DNA of 64,000 nt from Actinophytocola xanthii (GCF_001921205.1 NZ_MSIE01000002.1:62001-126000), one strand, 5' to 3'; counted from the first letter of the stretch, positions 34,398-43,441 are shown. Notes: a model not told the origin generated them from the letters alone. Numbers and translations are program-made.

Positions 34398-35018
34398 ATG
34401 CTGTCCATGATTGCCGCCGCAGGCATCGCTCTGTCTGTTGTCAGCTCTCCAGAGGTCGCGGCGGACGAACCGCCCGACGACCGCGTCGTCGTCGACGTGG
34501 TCACCGTGAACGGGTCGGGTTGTCCGTCCGGAACGGCCGCGGTCGCCACCGCGACCGACAACACCGCGTTCACCGTCACCTACAGCGACTACATCGCCCA
34601 GGTCGGGGCGGGTGCCCCGCCCACCGACCTGCGCAAGAACTGCCAGCTCGCGCTGCGGGTGCACATCCCGCAGGGGTTCACCTACGCGATCGGGCAGGCC
34701 GACTACCGCGGGTTCGCCCACCTGGCGCGTGGTGCCTCGGCCATCCAGCAGGCCAGCTACTACATCCAGGGCACCTCGCCCACCTCGCGGTCCAGCCACG
34801 ACATCCCCAGCCCGTACAGCGACAACTGGCAGTTCACCGACCGCACCGACATGGCCGAGCTGGTGTTCGCACCCTGTGGCGAGGAGCGCAACCTCAACGT
34901 CAACACCGAGCTGCGGGTCAGCCCCGGGAGCTCGGGCGGGGCGAGCAGCTTCGTGACGATGGACTCGACGGACGGCGCCGCCAGCACCAAGTACCACTTC
35001 CACTGGAAGCGGTGCTGA
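34398..35018 (+). CDS. Secreted DUF4360 protein, copy 1
   Basis: A 206-residue protein after GGAAGGTG. A short signal peptide ends near ALSVVSSPEVAADE. The mature part is a single DUF4360 domain: VTVNGSGCPSGTAAV, FTVTYSDYIAQVG, RKNCQLALRVHIPQGFTYAI, CGEERNLNVNTELRV and a terminal KYHFHWKRC. Four Cys probably form two disulfides. The family is exported in actinomycetes and fungi and has no known biochemical role. A closely similar second copy follows after 115 bp. Confidence 0.85.
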   Translation: MLSMIAAAGIALSVVSSPEVAADEPPDDRVVVDVVTVNGSGCPSGTAAVATATDNTAFTVTYSDYIAQVGAGAPPTDLRKNCQLALRVHIPQGFTYAIGQADYRGFAHLARGASAIQQASYYIQGTSPTSRSSHDIPSPYSDNWQFTDRTDMAELVFAPCGEERNLNVNTELRVSPGSSGGASSFVTMDSTDGAASTKYHFHWKRC

Positions 35019-35133
35019 TCGCCTCCTCGGTACTGAACCGTGTTGCGTAAAAATCTGTCGTAATTTGTTTTCACTGGACAAAGTCGGGGGTCCAAACCTG
35101 CCAAAAAAACGTGCCACTCTTCGGAGGTAACGC

Positions 35134-35778
35134 ATGCTTGCCACGCTGACCGCCGCCATCCTGGCGATGGCCACGGTCTCCGCTCCGGCCGATACCGGAA
35201 GGGGCCAGTACTTCGACGACCCGCCTGACGACCAGATCGTCATTGACGTTGTGACGGTGAACGGCTCCGGTTGTCCCGCAGGGACCGCCGCGGTCGCCGT
35301 CTCCTCGGACAACACGAAATTCACCGTCACCTACAGCGATTACGTCGCCCTCGTCGGGGTGGGCGCCGGGGCTCTGGACTTCCGCAAGAACTGTCAGCTG
35401 AACCTGGTCGTCCACGTGCCACAGGGGTTCACCTACGCGATCGCGCAGGCGGACTACCGCGGCTACGCGAACCTCCAACGGGGCGCCAGCTTCACCGAGC
35501 GGGCGAGCTACTACTTCCAGGGCATGTCGCAGACGACACCGATCTCACACTCGTACAGCGGCGAGATGGACGACAACTGGCAGGCCACTGACCAGGTCGA
35601 GGTCACCCAGCTCGTCTACAAGCCGTGTGGCGAGGAACGCAACTTCAACATCAACACCGAGCTGCGGGTCAACGCCGGCTCGTCGAACACGTCCACGACG
35701 ACCAGCTTCGTCACAATGGACTCGACGGACGCCGACTTCAAGACCCAGTACCACTTCGCATGGAAGGAATGTCCGTAA
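35134..35778 (+). CDS. Secreted DUF4360 protein, copy 2
   Basis: A 214-residue paralogue of the preceding gene, with signal peptide MLATLTAAILAMATVSAPAD and a perfect GGAGGTAA ribosome site. It shares VVTVNGSGCPAGTAAVAV, RKNCQLNLVVHVPQGFTYAI, PCGEERNFNINTELRV and the C-terminal FAWKECP with copy 1. The two are similar enough for a tandem duplication. Copy 2 has its own AT-rich leader and is followed by a strong terminator, so the pair may be transcribed separately. Confidence 0.85.
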   Translation: MLATLTAAILAMATVSAPADTGRGQYFDDPPDDQIVIDVVTVNGSGCPAGTAAVAVSSDNTKFTVTYSDYVALVGVGAGALDFRKNCQLNLVVHVPQGFTYAIAQADYRGYANLQRGASFTERASYYFQGMSQTTPISHSYSGEMDDNWQATDQVEVTQLVYKPCGEERNFNINTELRVNAGSSNTSTTTSFVTMDSTDADFKTQYHFAWKECP

Positions 35779-35790
35779 GGGAGACGATGA

Positions 35791-35819
35791 CGCCCGGCGG
35801 GCCGCAAGCCCGCCGGGCG
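35791..35819 (+). terminator. Terminator hairpin after the DUF4360 pair
   Basis: CGCCCGGCGGG (35791-35801), loop CCGCAAG, CCCGCCGGGCG (35809-35819): a perfect 11-bp GC stem 12 bp past the stop, followed by a short pyrimidine run. Confidence 0.8.
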
Positions 35820-35883
35820 TCGCTCTCTGTCCCCGTGGTCGGCCAGCGGGGTTGATCGCGCCCGAAACGGGTACAGGCGCACG

Positions 35884-37113
35884 GTGGGATCGGGTCCTGG
35901 CGCCGGCACCGGCGAGCAACACGCGCTGACGTGGGCGCAGCGACGGTTCCTCTTCGTACTCGGCGTTCCGGCGTTCGGTCTGGCCCTCGCCTACACAATG
36001 GTCACCACCTATGTTCCGGTTCTGCTCAGCGAGCTCTCCGGGCCGGTGACGACCGGGATCCTGCTCGGTGCCGAGGGCGTGCTCGCCCTCGTCGTGCCGG
36101 TGCTGGCCGGTGCCTGGTCGGATCGCTTCCCGAGCCGGCTCCCCGTCGTGCTCACCGGTGCGGTGGTGAGCGTGGCCGCGCTGCTGCTCATCCCCGCCGG
36201 GACCGGCTCACTGACCTGGATCGGCCTACTCGTCGGGGCGTTCTTCGTCGGCTACTTCGTCTACTACACCCCCTACTACGCGCTGTACCCCGATCTGGTG
36301 CCGGCGCAGGCTCGCGGGCGCTCGCAGGGTTTCCAGGGCGGCCTGCGGTCGGTCGGCATGCTGCTGGCGCTGGCCGGCGGCGGATACCTGCTCAGCTTCT
36401 GGCTCCCGCTGCCGTTCGTGGTCGGGGCGGTCGCGCTGGCCGCGGCGACCGTCGCGTTGTTCCCGGCACTGCGCGGGGCGCCGGCGACCCCGCGGCGTCC
36501 GCCCGGGTCCGGCCACGGGTTCACCGCGGCGACGCGAATGGTGCGGGGCGATGCCGCCATCCGGAACTGGGCGCTCGCCAACGCCTGCCTCGAGGCGGCG
36601 ATCGGGGCGCTGCGCACCTTCGTCGTGCTCTACCTGACCATCGGGCTCGATTTCTCGCTCGGTGTGGCGTCCGGCGCACTGGTCCTGGTGGGCGTGAGCG
36701 CCGTGCTCGCCGCCCCGCTGGCCGGCAAGCTCGCCGACCGGTTCGGCGCGCGCCGGGTCATGCTGGTCTCGGTGTCGGTGTTCGCGCTCGGTCTCACACC
36801 GCCGCTGCTGAGCACCGACACCGTGTTGGTCGCCGCCGTCGTGCCGGTCGCCTTCGCCGCGGTGGTGCTCATGACCCTGCCCTACGCGATTCTGATGAAG
36901 CTCATGCCGGAGTCCGAGCACGGCGTCGCGGCCGGGCTGTTCGGGCTCAGCAGAGGAGTGGGCATCATCGTCGGGCCGCTGCTGGCCGGCGTCGCGACCG
37001 CCGCGCTGGCCGACGCGCGGGTGCTGACCTTCGCCGTCACGGAGGGCTACTCGGCGATCTTCGCCGTCGCCGTCGTCCTGCTCACCACGAGCATCGTGTT
37101 CCTTCGGCGCTGA
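35884..37113 (+). CDS. MFS transporter
   Basis: A 409-residue major facilitator protein starting at GTG, with 12 predicted membrane helices. The loop between helices 2 and 3 reads GAWSDRFPSRLP, and GKLADRFGARRV is its repeat in the second half (the G-x-x-x-D-R-x-G-R/x-R signature). Layout and the YTPYYALYPDLVP segment resemble sugar/cation symporter-like or drug MFS proteins. It stands alone. Substrate unknown. Confidence 0.85.
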   Translation: MGSGPGAGTGEQHALTWAQRRFLFVLGVPAFGLALAYTMVTTYVPVLLSELSGPVTTGILLGAEGVLALVVPVLAGAWSDRFPSRLPVVLTGAVVSVAALLLIPAGTGSLTWIGLLVGAFFVGYFVYYTPYYALYPDLVPAQARGRSQGFQGGLRSVGMLLALAGGGYLLSFWLPLPFVVGAVALAAATVALFPALRGAPATPRRPPGSGHGFTAATRMVRGDAAIRNWALANACLEAAIGALRTFVVLYLTIGLDFSLGVASGALVLVGVSAVLAAPLAGKLADRFGARRVMLVSVSVFALGLTPPLLSTDTVLVAAVVPVAFAAVVLMTLPYAILMKLMPESEHGVAAGLFGLSRGVGIIVGPLLAGVATAALADARVLTFAVTEGYSAIFAVAVVLLTTSIVFLRR

Positions 37114-37131
37114 GCCGCCGGGCGGGCTCAG
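37110..37131. terminator. Bidirectional hairpin over two convergent stops
   Basis: CTGAGCC (37110-37116) pairs with GGCTCAG (37125-37131). The arms include the stop codons of the MFS gene and the convergent membrane protein gene, the same design as at 15764-15789. Confidence 0.65.
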
Positions 37132-38069
37132 GTGGCCGGACAGTTGGAGGTCGTCGGAATGGGAACCTGGGGGTCGAAGTACGTGGCCGGGTCCTCGGCC
37201 CGCTGCCGGGGGTCGGCCCGGTCCGCGTCGCTGTAGGGCGGGGCCAGCTCGCCCCGGTCGAAGGCGTCGCAGGCCGCGGCGTAGGTGAAGCCGCGCACCG
37301 AGTGCGGCCAGACGCCCCTGCTCTCCGGCGTCCAGCGCTCACCCGCCGCCACCCGGAACTCAGCCTCGAAGCGGTCCACGGTGAGAATGTCCTCGCTCCG
37401 CACGACGGCGTCGGGGTCCGCCGGTTCGAAGGCGTACACGAACACGTAGTTCGTCCGCACCAGCAGCGTTCCGTCGGCGGCCGGGGTCGCCGACATCTCG
37501 CCGCGCACCTTCGGCTGCGCCGACAGCAGGCGGAAGCCGTCCGCGATGCGGGTCACCCTCGTGTACGCCTCCTCGGAGGGCGTCGCGAGCTCCTCACCGA
37601 CCTGGGGCCGGGCCGCCGGCGCGAGCAGCGCCAGGTAGCGGGCGTGGTCGTGTCCCTCCAGGACGGCGCGGTCCAGCCGGGAGGCGACCAGCACCTGCCG
37701 GACGCGCCGGTAGGCGTCGGTCACCGCCGCGGCCGGGTGGGGGCCGACCGGCGCCGCCTCGGGCGGCACGATGCCCGCCGCGCCGTCGCTCCAGTCCGCG
37801 GCCGGGGTGCCGGCGAACGGACGCGCGAGGTCCACACCCGCCTGCGCGCGGCCCTGGTCCACGACCAGCGCGCCGACCGCGACGACCGCCGCCAGCACGA
37901 CGACCGAGACCAGCACGGTTCGATGCCGGCGTGCGAAGGACGGGCCGGACGAGCTGGCCCGTGCCTGCCTGCGTGTGCGCCGTGCCTCGGCCAGCGCCCT
38001 CCGCTGGTCCTTCCTGGACAGACGGAGCCGCTGTAGGTCCGGATGGTCGTCGAGACTGTCCTCGTGCAT
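37128..38069 (-). CDS. Single-pass membrane protein, unknown
   Basis: A 313-residue protein. A charged cytoplasmic N-terminus of about 48 residues (RKDQRRALAEARRTRRQAR) is followed by one membrane helix at about 52-72 and an extracellular domain of about 240 residues. That domain has a helical first part (AVTDAYRRVRQVLVASRLDR) and a beta-rich end with two Cys. Such proteins are frequent in Pseudonocardiales and lack assigned function. Confidence 0.65.
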   Translation of the reverse strand: MHEDSLDDHPDLQRLRLSRKDQRRALAEARRTRRQARASSSGPSFARRHRTVLVSVVVLAAVVAVGALVVDQGRAQAGVDLARPFAGTPAADWSDGAAGIVPPEAAPVGPHPAAAVTDAYRRVRQVLVASRLDRAVLEGHDHARYLALLAPAARPQVGEELATPSEEAYTRVTRIADGFRLLSAQPKVRGEMSATPAADGTLLVRTNYVFVYAFEPADPDAVVRSEDILTVDRFEAEFRVAAGERWTPESRGVWPHSVRGFTYAAACDAFDRGELAPPYSDADRADPRQRAEDPATYFDPQVPIPTTSNCPAT

Positions 38070-38313
38070 GGACCCCCCTCAGAACGCGGGGGAGCCTAGC
38101 GCAGCGGTTGGTACGGTATGGGCCACTGCCAGCGCGTTACACGCAGCGTGCGCGCCCTCGGAAGATCATCACGCTTCGTATCTCTTTCGTTGATCGAAGG
38201 CAAAAGAACTGCTAGTGATCAGCAGAAGATGCTTCCACTTTTGCTGGTTCGGAGGGAAGATCCTCCCTGGTGGCCCGACCGAGTACGGCTCGGGTGATCT
38301 TCAAGGAGGAAGA

Positions 38314-41300
38314 ATGCGCTTACCTTCGCAGCGCCGTCGCGGAAGAGCGATCGCCGGTCTTCTCTGCGCCGGCGTCCTCGGCTCGACGGTCGTGCTGACG
38401 GCACCGTCGGCCGCGGCCCAGCCCCCGGAACTGCCACCCCAGGAGCCCGGCGTCACGCTGCGCACCTTCGACGTGCAGGTGCCGCTGACCGAGATCTGCA
38501 CCCTCAAGACCGGCCAGACCCCGAACGTCGACAAGCTGATGCCGACGATCGACTGGACGACCGGCGCCGACTTCGGGTTCGAGGCCAACTTCGTCACCCA
38601 CGCCCTGGGCAACATCTCCATCGCCGAGACCGGCACCTACTCCTTCCGCCTGACCAGCGACGACGGCTCCCGGCTCTACATCGACGACCAGCTCGTCGTC
38701 GACCACGACGGGCTCCATGCCGAGGAGCCCAAGGACGGCACGGTCACCCTTACCGCCGGCTACCACTCGCTGCGCGTGGAGTACTTCGAGGCCGGCGGTG
38801 AGCAGGTGCTCCGGCTGGGCTGGCGCCCGCCGGGTGCAGCGGACTTCGCCGTCGTGCCGACCTCGGTCCTGTCCACCGACGCGGACGTGGTGCGGGTGAC
38901 CGCGCCGGGGCGCAAGGAGTGCGAGGGTTCGAACGACAGCCCGGGCGACGGCCTGCCGCTGACGTCGGTGAACCCGAACTACACGCTGACCGACCTGCGG
39001 CCGGCCGGCTTCGAGCCGCAGGTGTCGGCAATGGACTGGACCCGGGACGGCAGGCTGGTCATCGCCACGTGGGGCGGCAGCCTCACCGAGACCGGCGAGG
39101 TGTACATCCTCGACGGCGTCACCGGGCGCACCGACCCGTCCAAGGTCAGGTACAAGAAGATCGCCAGTGGCCTGCGGGAGCCGATGGGGCTCAAGGTCGT
39201 CGACGGGATGATCTACGTCTCGCAGAAGCACGAGCTGACCGAGCTGCGCGATATCAACGGCGACGACGTCATCGACCGGCAGCGCACGGTCGCGACCTGG
39301 CCCTCCGGCGGGAACTTCCACGAGTTCGCGTTCGGCCTGCTCTACCGGGACGGCAACTTCTACCTGAACCTGTCCGTCGCGATCAACTACGGCGGTGCGA
39401 CGACCGACCCGCAGCCCGCGCCCAACCGTGGCACGACCATCGCGGTGAACCGGCGGACCGGGAAGGTCTCCTACATCGCCGGCGGTCTGCGCACCCCGCA
39501 CGGCATCGGCTGGGGCCCGAAGGGCGAGGTCCTCGTGACCGACAACCAGGGCGGCTGGTTGCCGGCGTCGAAGCTCGTACACGTCAAGCAGAACCGGTTC
39601 TTCAACCACTACACCAACCCCGACGGCCCGTTCGACGCGAACCCGGTGACCAAGCCCGTGCTCTGGCTGCCGCAGAACGAGATCGCGAACTCGCCGAGCA
39701 CGCCGGTGACGCTGCGCTCCGGTCCGTTCGCGGGCCAGCTGCTGATCGGCGACGTCACCTACGGCGGCCTCCAGCGCGCCTACCTGGAGAAGGTCGACGG
39801 CGAGTACCAGGGTGCGGTGTTCCGCCACACCCAGGGCCTGGAGTCCGGCCTCACCGAGACGACGATCGGGCCGGACGGCGCGATCTACGTCGCGGGTCTC
39901 GGCGCGGAGGGCAACTGGGGCCAGGAGGGGAAGCTGAAGTTCGGTCTGCAGAAGCTGACCCCCAACGGGACCACCACGTTCGACATGCGGTCGATGAACG
40001 CGACCAGGGACGGCTTCAAGGTCAGCTACACCAAACCGCTCTCGGCGGAGACAGTCGCGAAGATCGCGGAGGACGCCGGCGAGGCGTACCAGGTCGAGCA
40101 GTGGCGCTACGCCGCGACCGAGCAGTACGGCGGTCCGAAGGTGGACGAGGAGGACCTGACGGTCACCTCGGCCCAGGTGTCGCGTGACCGCAGGACGGTG
40201 ACGCTGAAGGTGGCCGGGCTCAAGCCCGACCACGTCGTGCACCTGCGCTCGCCGCGTCCGTTCGCCGCCGAGGGCGGTGAGGAGCTGCTGAGCACCGAGG
40301 CCTGGTACACGCTCAACGCCATCCCCGGACACCACGAGCGCCAGGTGTTCTACGAGGCCGAGGAGGGCTACCGCGAGGGCGGTGCCGGGGTGGGCGGCGA
40401 CCACCGCGGCTACACCGGCATCGGGTTCGTCGACCGGTTCGGCAACCCCGGCGCGGCCACCACGATGCACGTCACCGTCGACCGCCCCGGCCGCTACGAC
40501 GTCGGCCTGCGCTACTCGAACGGGCCGAACCCGTTCGCCGGCGACAAGTCGGTGAGCGTGTACGTCAACGGCAGGAAGGTACGGCAGACCGTGCTGCCCA
40601 CGACGGTCACCTGGGAGGACTGGGCCACCAAGACCGAGTCGCTGTCGCTGCGCCGCGGCCTCAACACGATCCAGTACCGGGTGGACGAGGGCGACACCGG
40701 GCACGTCAACCTCGACCTGATCTCGGTGCGCGAGCCGGGCGAGCGGATCGTCCTGTTCGACGGCGAGGACACCGACGAATGGCGGCACACCGACGGCCGG
40801 GTGGCCGGGTGGCCGCTGGTCGGCGGCGGGGCGATGCAGGTCCGCAACGGTGACCTGCGTACCAAGGACGCCTTCGGCGACTTCCGGCTGCACGTCGAGT
40901 TCAAGGTGCCGCTGCTGCCGCCGGAGGTGACCGGCCAGGACCGCGGAAACAGCGGCGTCTACCTGCAGGAACGCTACGAGGTCCAGATCCTCGACTCCTA
41001 CGGCGACACGACCCCGGCCGACAACGAGGCAGGCGCGATCTACACGCGCAAGGCGCCGGACGTCAACGCGGCCAGGCCGCCGGAGACCTGGCAGAGCTAC
41101 GACATCTGGTTCCGCGCCGCCCGCTACGACGCGGCCGGGGCCAAGGTCTCCGACGCCAGGGTGACCGTGGTGTGGAACGGCAAGGTCGTGCACCGGGACT
41201 TCGCGATCCCCGGCGTGACCGGCGGCAGCATCCCCGAGGGCCCGTCGACCGGCGCGATCCGGCTGCAGGACCACGGGAACGCCGTGCAGTACCGCAACAT

Positions 41301-41322
41301 CTGGGTCCAGCCGCTGAGCTGA
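38314..41322 (+). CDS. Large secreted PA14 / glucose-sorbosone-dehydrogenase-like propeller / CBM / DUF1080 protein
   Basis: 1002 residues from the ATG behind an excellent AAGGAGGAAGA. The signal peptide ends at PSAAAQ. PA14 lies at about residues 70-190 (SFRLTSDDGSRLYIDDQLV). A beta-propeller of the sorbosone/glucose dehydrogenase type is at about 225-590 (MDWTRDGRLVIATWGG, GLREPMGLKVVDG). A linker domain and a CBM6/35-like module at about 670-800 (VFYEAEEGYREGGAGV) follow. A DUF1080 / 3-keto-disaccharide-hydrolase-type lectin-like domain is at about 805-1000 (FDGEDTDEWRH). It probably binds and modifies extracellular polysaccharide. The catalytic specificity of the whole is unknown. Confidence 0.88.
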   Translation: MRLPSQRRRGRAIAGLLCAGVLGSTVVLTAPSAAAQPPELPPQEPGVTLRTFDVQVPLTEICTLKTGQTPNVDKLMPTIDWTTGADFGFEANFVTHALGNISIAETGTYSFRLTSDDGSRLYIDDQLVVDHDGLHAEEPKDGTVTLTAGYHSLRVEYFEAGGEQVLRLGWRPPGAADFAVVPTSVLSTDADVVRVTAPGRKECEGSNDSPGDGLPLTSVNPNYTLTDLRPAGFEPQVSAMDWTRDGRLVIATWGGSLTETGEVYILDGVTGRTDPSKVRYKKIASGLREPMGLKVVDGMIYVSQKHELTELRDINGDDVIDRQRTVATWPSGGNFHEFAFGLLYRDGNFYLNLSVAINYGGATTDPQPAPNRGTTIAVNRRTGKVSYIAGGLRTPHGIGWGPKGEVLVTDNQGGWLPASKLVHVKQNRFFNHYTNPDGPFDANPVTKPVLWLPQNEIANSPSTPVTLRSGPFAGQLLIGDVTYGGLQRAYLEKVDGEYQGAVFRHTQGLESGLTETTIGPDGAIYVAGLGAEGNWGQEGKLKFGLQKLTPNGTTTFDMRSMNATRDGFKVSYTKPLSAETVAKIAEDAGEAYQVEQWRYAATEQYGGPKVDEEDLTVTSAQVSRDRRTVTLKVAGLKPDHVVHLRSPRPFAAEGGEELLSTEAWYTLNAIPGHHERQVFYEAEEGYREGGAGVGGDHRGYTGIGFVDRFGNPGAATTMHVTVDRPGRYDVGLRYSNGPNPFAGDKSVSVYVNGRKVRQTVLPTTVTWEDWATKTESLSLRRGLNTIQYRVDEGDTGHVNLDLISVREPGERIVLFDGEDTDEWRHTDGRVAGWPLVGGGAMQVRNGDLRTKDAFGDFRLHVEFKVPLLPPEVTGQDRGNSGVYLQERYEVQILDSYGDTTPADNEAGAIYTRKAPDVNAARPPETWQSYDIWFRAARYDAAGAKVSDARVTVVWNGKVVHRDFAIPGVTGGSIPEGPSTGAIRLQDHGNAVQYRNIWVQPLS

Positions 41323-41326
41323 GCGA

Positions 41327-41360
41327 CGGGTGGGGCCTGGCGACCGCCGGGCCCCACCCG
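41327..41360 (+). terminator. Terminator hairpin after the large secreted protein
   Basis: CGGGTGGGGCC (41327-41337) pairs with GGCCCCACCCG (41350-41360) around a 12-nt loop, beginning 4 bp after the stop. Confidence 0.75.
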
Positions 41361-41477
41361 CGGACCACCTCAGGTGCGGCAGGTGCCGCATCGTCCTGGC
41401 GACGATGCCGCGCGAAAGCTCATCGGCCGGGACCGGGACTTGGGGACGCGCCAGGACACAGCGCCAAGACACAGCGA

Positions 41478-41510
41478 CAGCCCGGCGCCGGGATGACCGG
41501 CGCCGGGCTG
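41478..41510 (-). terminator. Terminator hairpin after the LPMO gene
   Basis: CAGCCCGGCGCCGG (41478-41491), loop GATGA, CCGGCGCCGGGCTG (41497-41510): a perfect 14-bp stem 36 bp past the LPMO stop. It may also block read-through from the convergent gene. Confidence 0.8.
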
Positions 41511-41545
41511 AAATCGTGCGGCTGTCGGGTGGGAGACCGAGATGC

Positions 41546-42205
41546 TCAGCCGAAGTTCACGTCGCTGCACCACATGTAGGCCTGGTCGAGGTGCGAGGCC
41601 TGCCAGATCGTGAAGACGACGTGGTGCCCTCTGTAACCAGAGGTCTGGACGTTGAACCTGATGTCCTTCGCGGGCGCGTACCTACCCGTCTGGGTGATGA
41701 AGTCGAGGTTTCCCCAACCGAGGCGCTGGGTGGTCGGGTCGAACCCCTGCTTGCTCACGTACACCCGGATGAAGTCGGCACCGTGGCTCGCCTGGTCGTA
41801 CAGGTGCATCGTGAAGTTGTTGCTGACGTTGGTCGTCCGCCAGCGACCGGGGGTGTTCAGGGAGTTGTTGCGCGACAGGTTGTTGCTGCACAGGTTTCCG
41901 TCGGGCGTCGCACCCTGGAAGTTGCCGCCGAGGCCGTCCCGCAGGGCGCTCATCCAGTTCCACATGGTGTCCGCGTTGGCCTGGAAGGCCTGGTAACACA
42001 TGGGGTCCTCGGTCTGCATGGCCGGGTTCGTGTGGTTGTTGCCCCACGACTGCCAGCACTGGTATGCGCGGGTGGCGGGACTGACGATCGTGCCGTGGGC
42101 AGAGGCCGTCGGGGTCCAGAGGAACATGCTGGCCATCGCCGTGATGACCAGCACGAGGATCGCGCGTGATGTTGTAACAGGCCCGGAGGTAATGCGCTTA
42201 CGCAT
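41546..42205 (-). CDS. Lytic polysaccharide monooxygenase, AA10
   Basis: 219 residues from the ATG at 42205. The signal peptide ends TASA before HGTIVSP, so the mature N-terminus is the His of the copper brace. AYQCWQSWG, NPMCYQAF-type disulfide loops, the second-His region YDQASHGAD and the C-terminal WQASHLDQAYMWCSDVNF are standard AA10 features. It oxidatively cleaves crystalline chitin or cellulose outside the cell. There is no extra binding module. A perfect CebR/CelR box 45 bp upstream points to cellulose use. An in-frame start at 42337 would place extra residues before the signal peptide and is rejected. Confidence 0.93.
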   Translation of the reverse strand: MRKRITSGPVTTSRAILVLVITAMASMFLWTPTASAHGTIVSPATRAYQCWQSWGNNHTNPAMQTEDPMCYQAFQANADTMWNWMSALRDGLGGNFQGATPDGNLCSNNLSRNNSLNTPGRWRTTNVSNNFTMHLYDQASHGADFIRVYVSKQGFDPTTQRLGWGNLDFITQTGRYAPAKDIRFNVQTSGYRGHHVVFTIWQASHLDQAYMWCSDVNFG

Positions 42206-42249
42206 TGGGGAGGGCCTCCGTTCTCCGACTGGTGGGGTTAATGATCGAA

Positions 42250-42263
42250 TGGGAGCGCTCCCA
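42250..42263. promoter_or_regulatory. CebR/CelR operator
   Basis: TGGGAGCGCTCCCA at 42250-42263 is a perfect 14-bp palindrome identical to the operator of the LacI-family cello-oligosaccharide repressors CebR (Streptomyces) and CelR (Thermobifida). It lies 45-58 bp upstream of the LPMO start codon, overlapping the expected promoter. Confidence 0.88.
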
Positions 42264-42405
42264 TCGATAACCAGCGTATACGCGCCCGGCGTGGACTTCA
42301 ACGAAACCCGCGCCGATAGTTGTGGACTATTCCGCACACCCCAATTCGACCTCGGGAATCGGCGGTGAAACGGCCTCTGATCATTTCGGGGGATCCGCCG
42401 ACGAG

Positions 42406-42438
42406 GCCGGGCACGACGGGTCCCGTCGTGCCCGGCCC
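42406..42438 (-). terminator. Terminator hairpin after the secreted protease gene
   Basis: GGCCGGGCACGACGGG (42406-42421) is the exact reverse complement of the 16 nt at 42423-42438, separated by one base. This very stable stem starts 17 bp past the stop of the protease gene and separates it from the LPMO gene. Confidence 0.8.
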
Positions 42439-42454
42439 CCGGTGGGGGACGGCG

Positions 42455-43441
42455 TCAGAAGCCGGCTGCCTGTGCGGCATCCACCACCGGGACCCAGGTG
42501 TTGGACGCCGCGCGTGCGTAGAACGAGTTGGTGAAGCGGTCGCTCCCGCTGACCACGGCGAGCAGCTGGTTGCTGCCGTTGATCACGGGGCCGCCGCTCC
42601 AGCCCCCGAAGGCGACGCAGTTGTTCGTGAAGAGGTAGGTGACCCCGTTGAGTCCGCCGACGTCCCTGCCGTTGCCCCGGCACCACAGCTGGTCCTCGCC
42701 CGTGTACACCTCCAGCGGGTACCCGTGCGTGGTGAAACCGTTGATGGTGCCGCTGTTGTTCACCACCCAGCCGAGGCCGCCGACCACGTCGGTGATGCGC
42801 TGGCCGTTGAGCTGCTGGATGGCCACGGAGGCGACGTCGTCCTCGTGGGTGAACGTGTCGTTGCCGTGGTTGAAGTACGACGTCGGAATCCAGTACGTCG
42901 CCGCCGCCCAGATGCCGAGTGGGGTGTCGCCGTTGTCGTAGGACGGGACGAAGATGAGGTTCTCGGCCCACACGTGCTGGCTCGGCCCGCCCAGGAACAC
43001 GCAGTGCGCCGCGGTGGACACGACGCTCCTGCCCGAGGAGTTCATGACCGATCCCGAGCAGTAGAACTCGCCGCCGGTCCTCGGGTCGATGGCGTAGATC
43101 TTGCCGGTGACCCGGGAGTTGAAGCTCCCCGTGTACGGCCGCGCCACGAAGGCGTTGCCCCACCTGTCCCCGCCGGGGGTCAGGATCGGGGAGGCGTCCT
43201 TGGGCGCCTCCGGGGACTCCTTGACGTTCTGGATGAGGGGTTTGGCCGAACGCATCCGCTCGGCGGTCCAGAACTCCTCGGCATCGGCCGGGGAAAGCTG
43301 CCTGACCTGGGGCGACTGGGTTACTCCGGTCACCGGCGGGGCGAGCGGTGCCGCCGCGGCGAGCGGCGGGGCGGCCAGGACGAGAGCGGTGGTCAACCCC
43401 ACCGCGGCCGTCAGGGCCGCCCGCATCGTCTTCGGAACCAT
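42455..43441 (-). CDS. Secreted trypsin-like serine protease
   Basis: A 328-residue S1-fold protease behind AAGGAGATCCCC. The signal peptide is at about residues 1-30, followed by a propeptide of about 70 residues. The catalytic triad is seen as STAAHCVF (His), HEDDVASV (Asp) and GGWSGGPV (Ser). Two Cys pairs fit the fold. The body resembles V8/glutamyl-endopeptidase-like actinomycete proteases rather than classical trypsin. It acts outside the cell. It lies downstream of the SARP gene by 116 bp on the same strand, but its function makes it part of the secretome rather than of the biosynthetic cluster. Confidence 0.88.
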   Translation of the reverse strand: MVPKTMRAALTAAVGLTTALVLAAPPLAAAAPLAPPVTGVTQSPQVRQLSPADAEEFWTAERMRSAKPLIQNVKESPEAPKDASPILTPGGDRWGNAFVARPYTGSFNSRVTGKIYAIDPRTGGEFYCSGSVMNSSGRSVVSTAAHCVFLGGPSQHVWAENLIFVPSYDNGDTPLGIWAAATYWIPTSYFNHGNDTFTHEDDVASVAIQQLNGQRITDVVGGLGWVVNNSGTINGFTTHGYPLEVYTGEDQLWCRGNGRDVGGLNGVTYLFTNNCVAFGGWSGGPVINGSNQLLAVVSGSDRFTNSFYARAASNTWVPVVDAAQAAGF

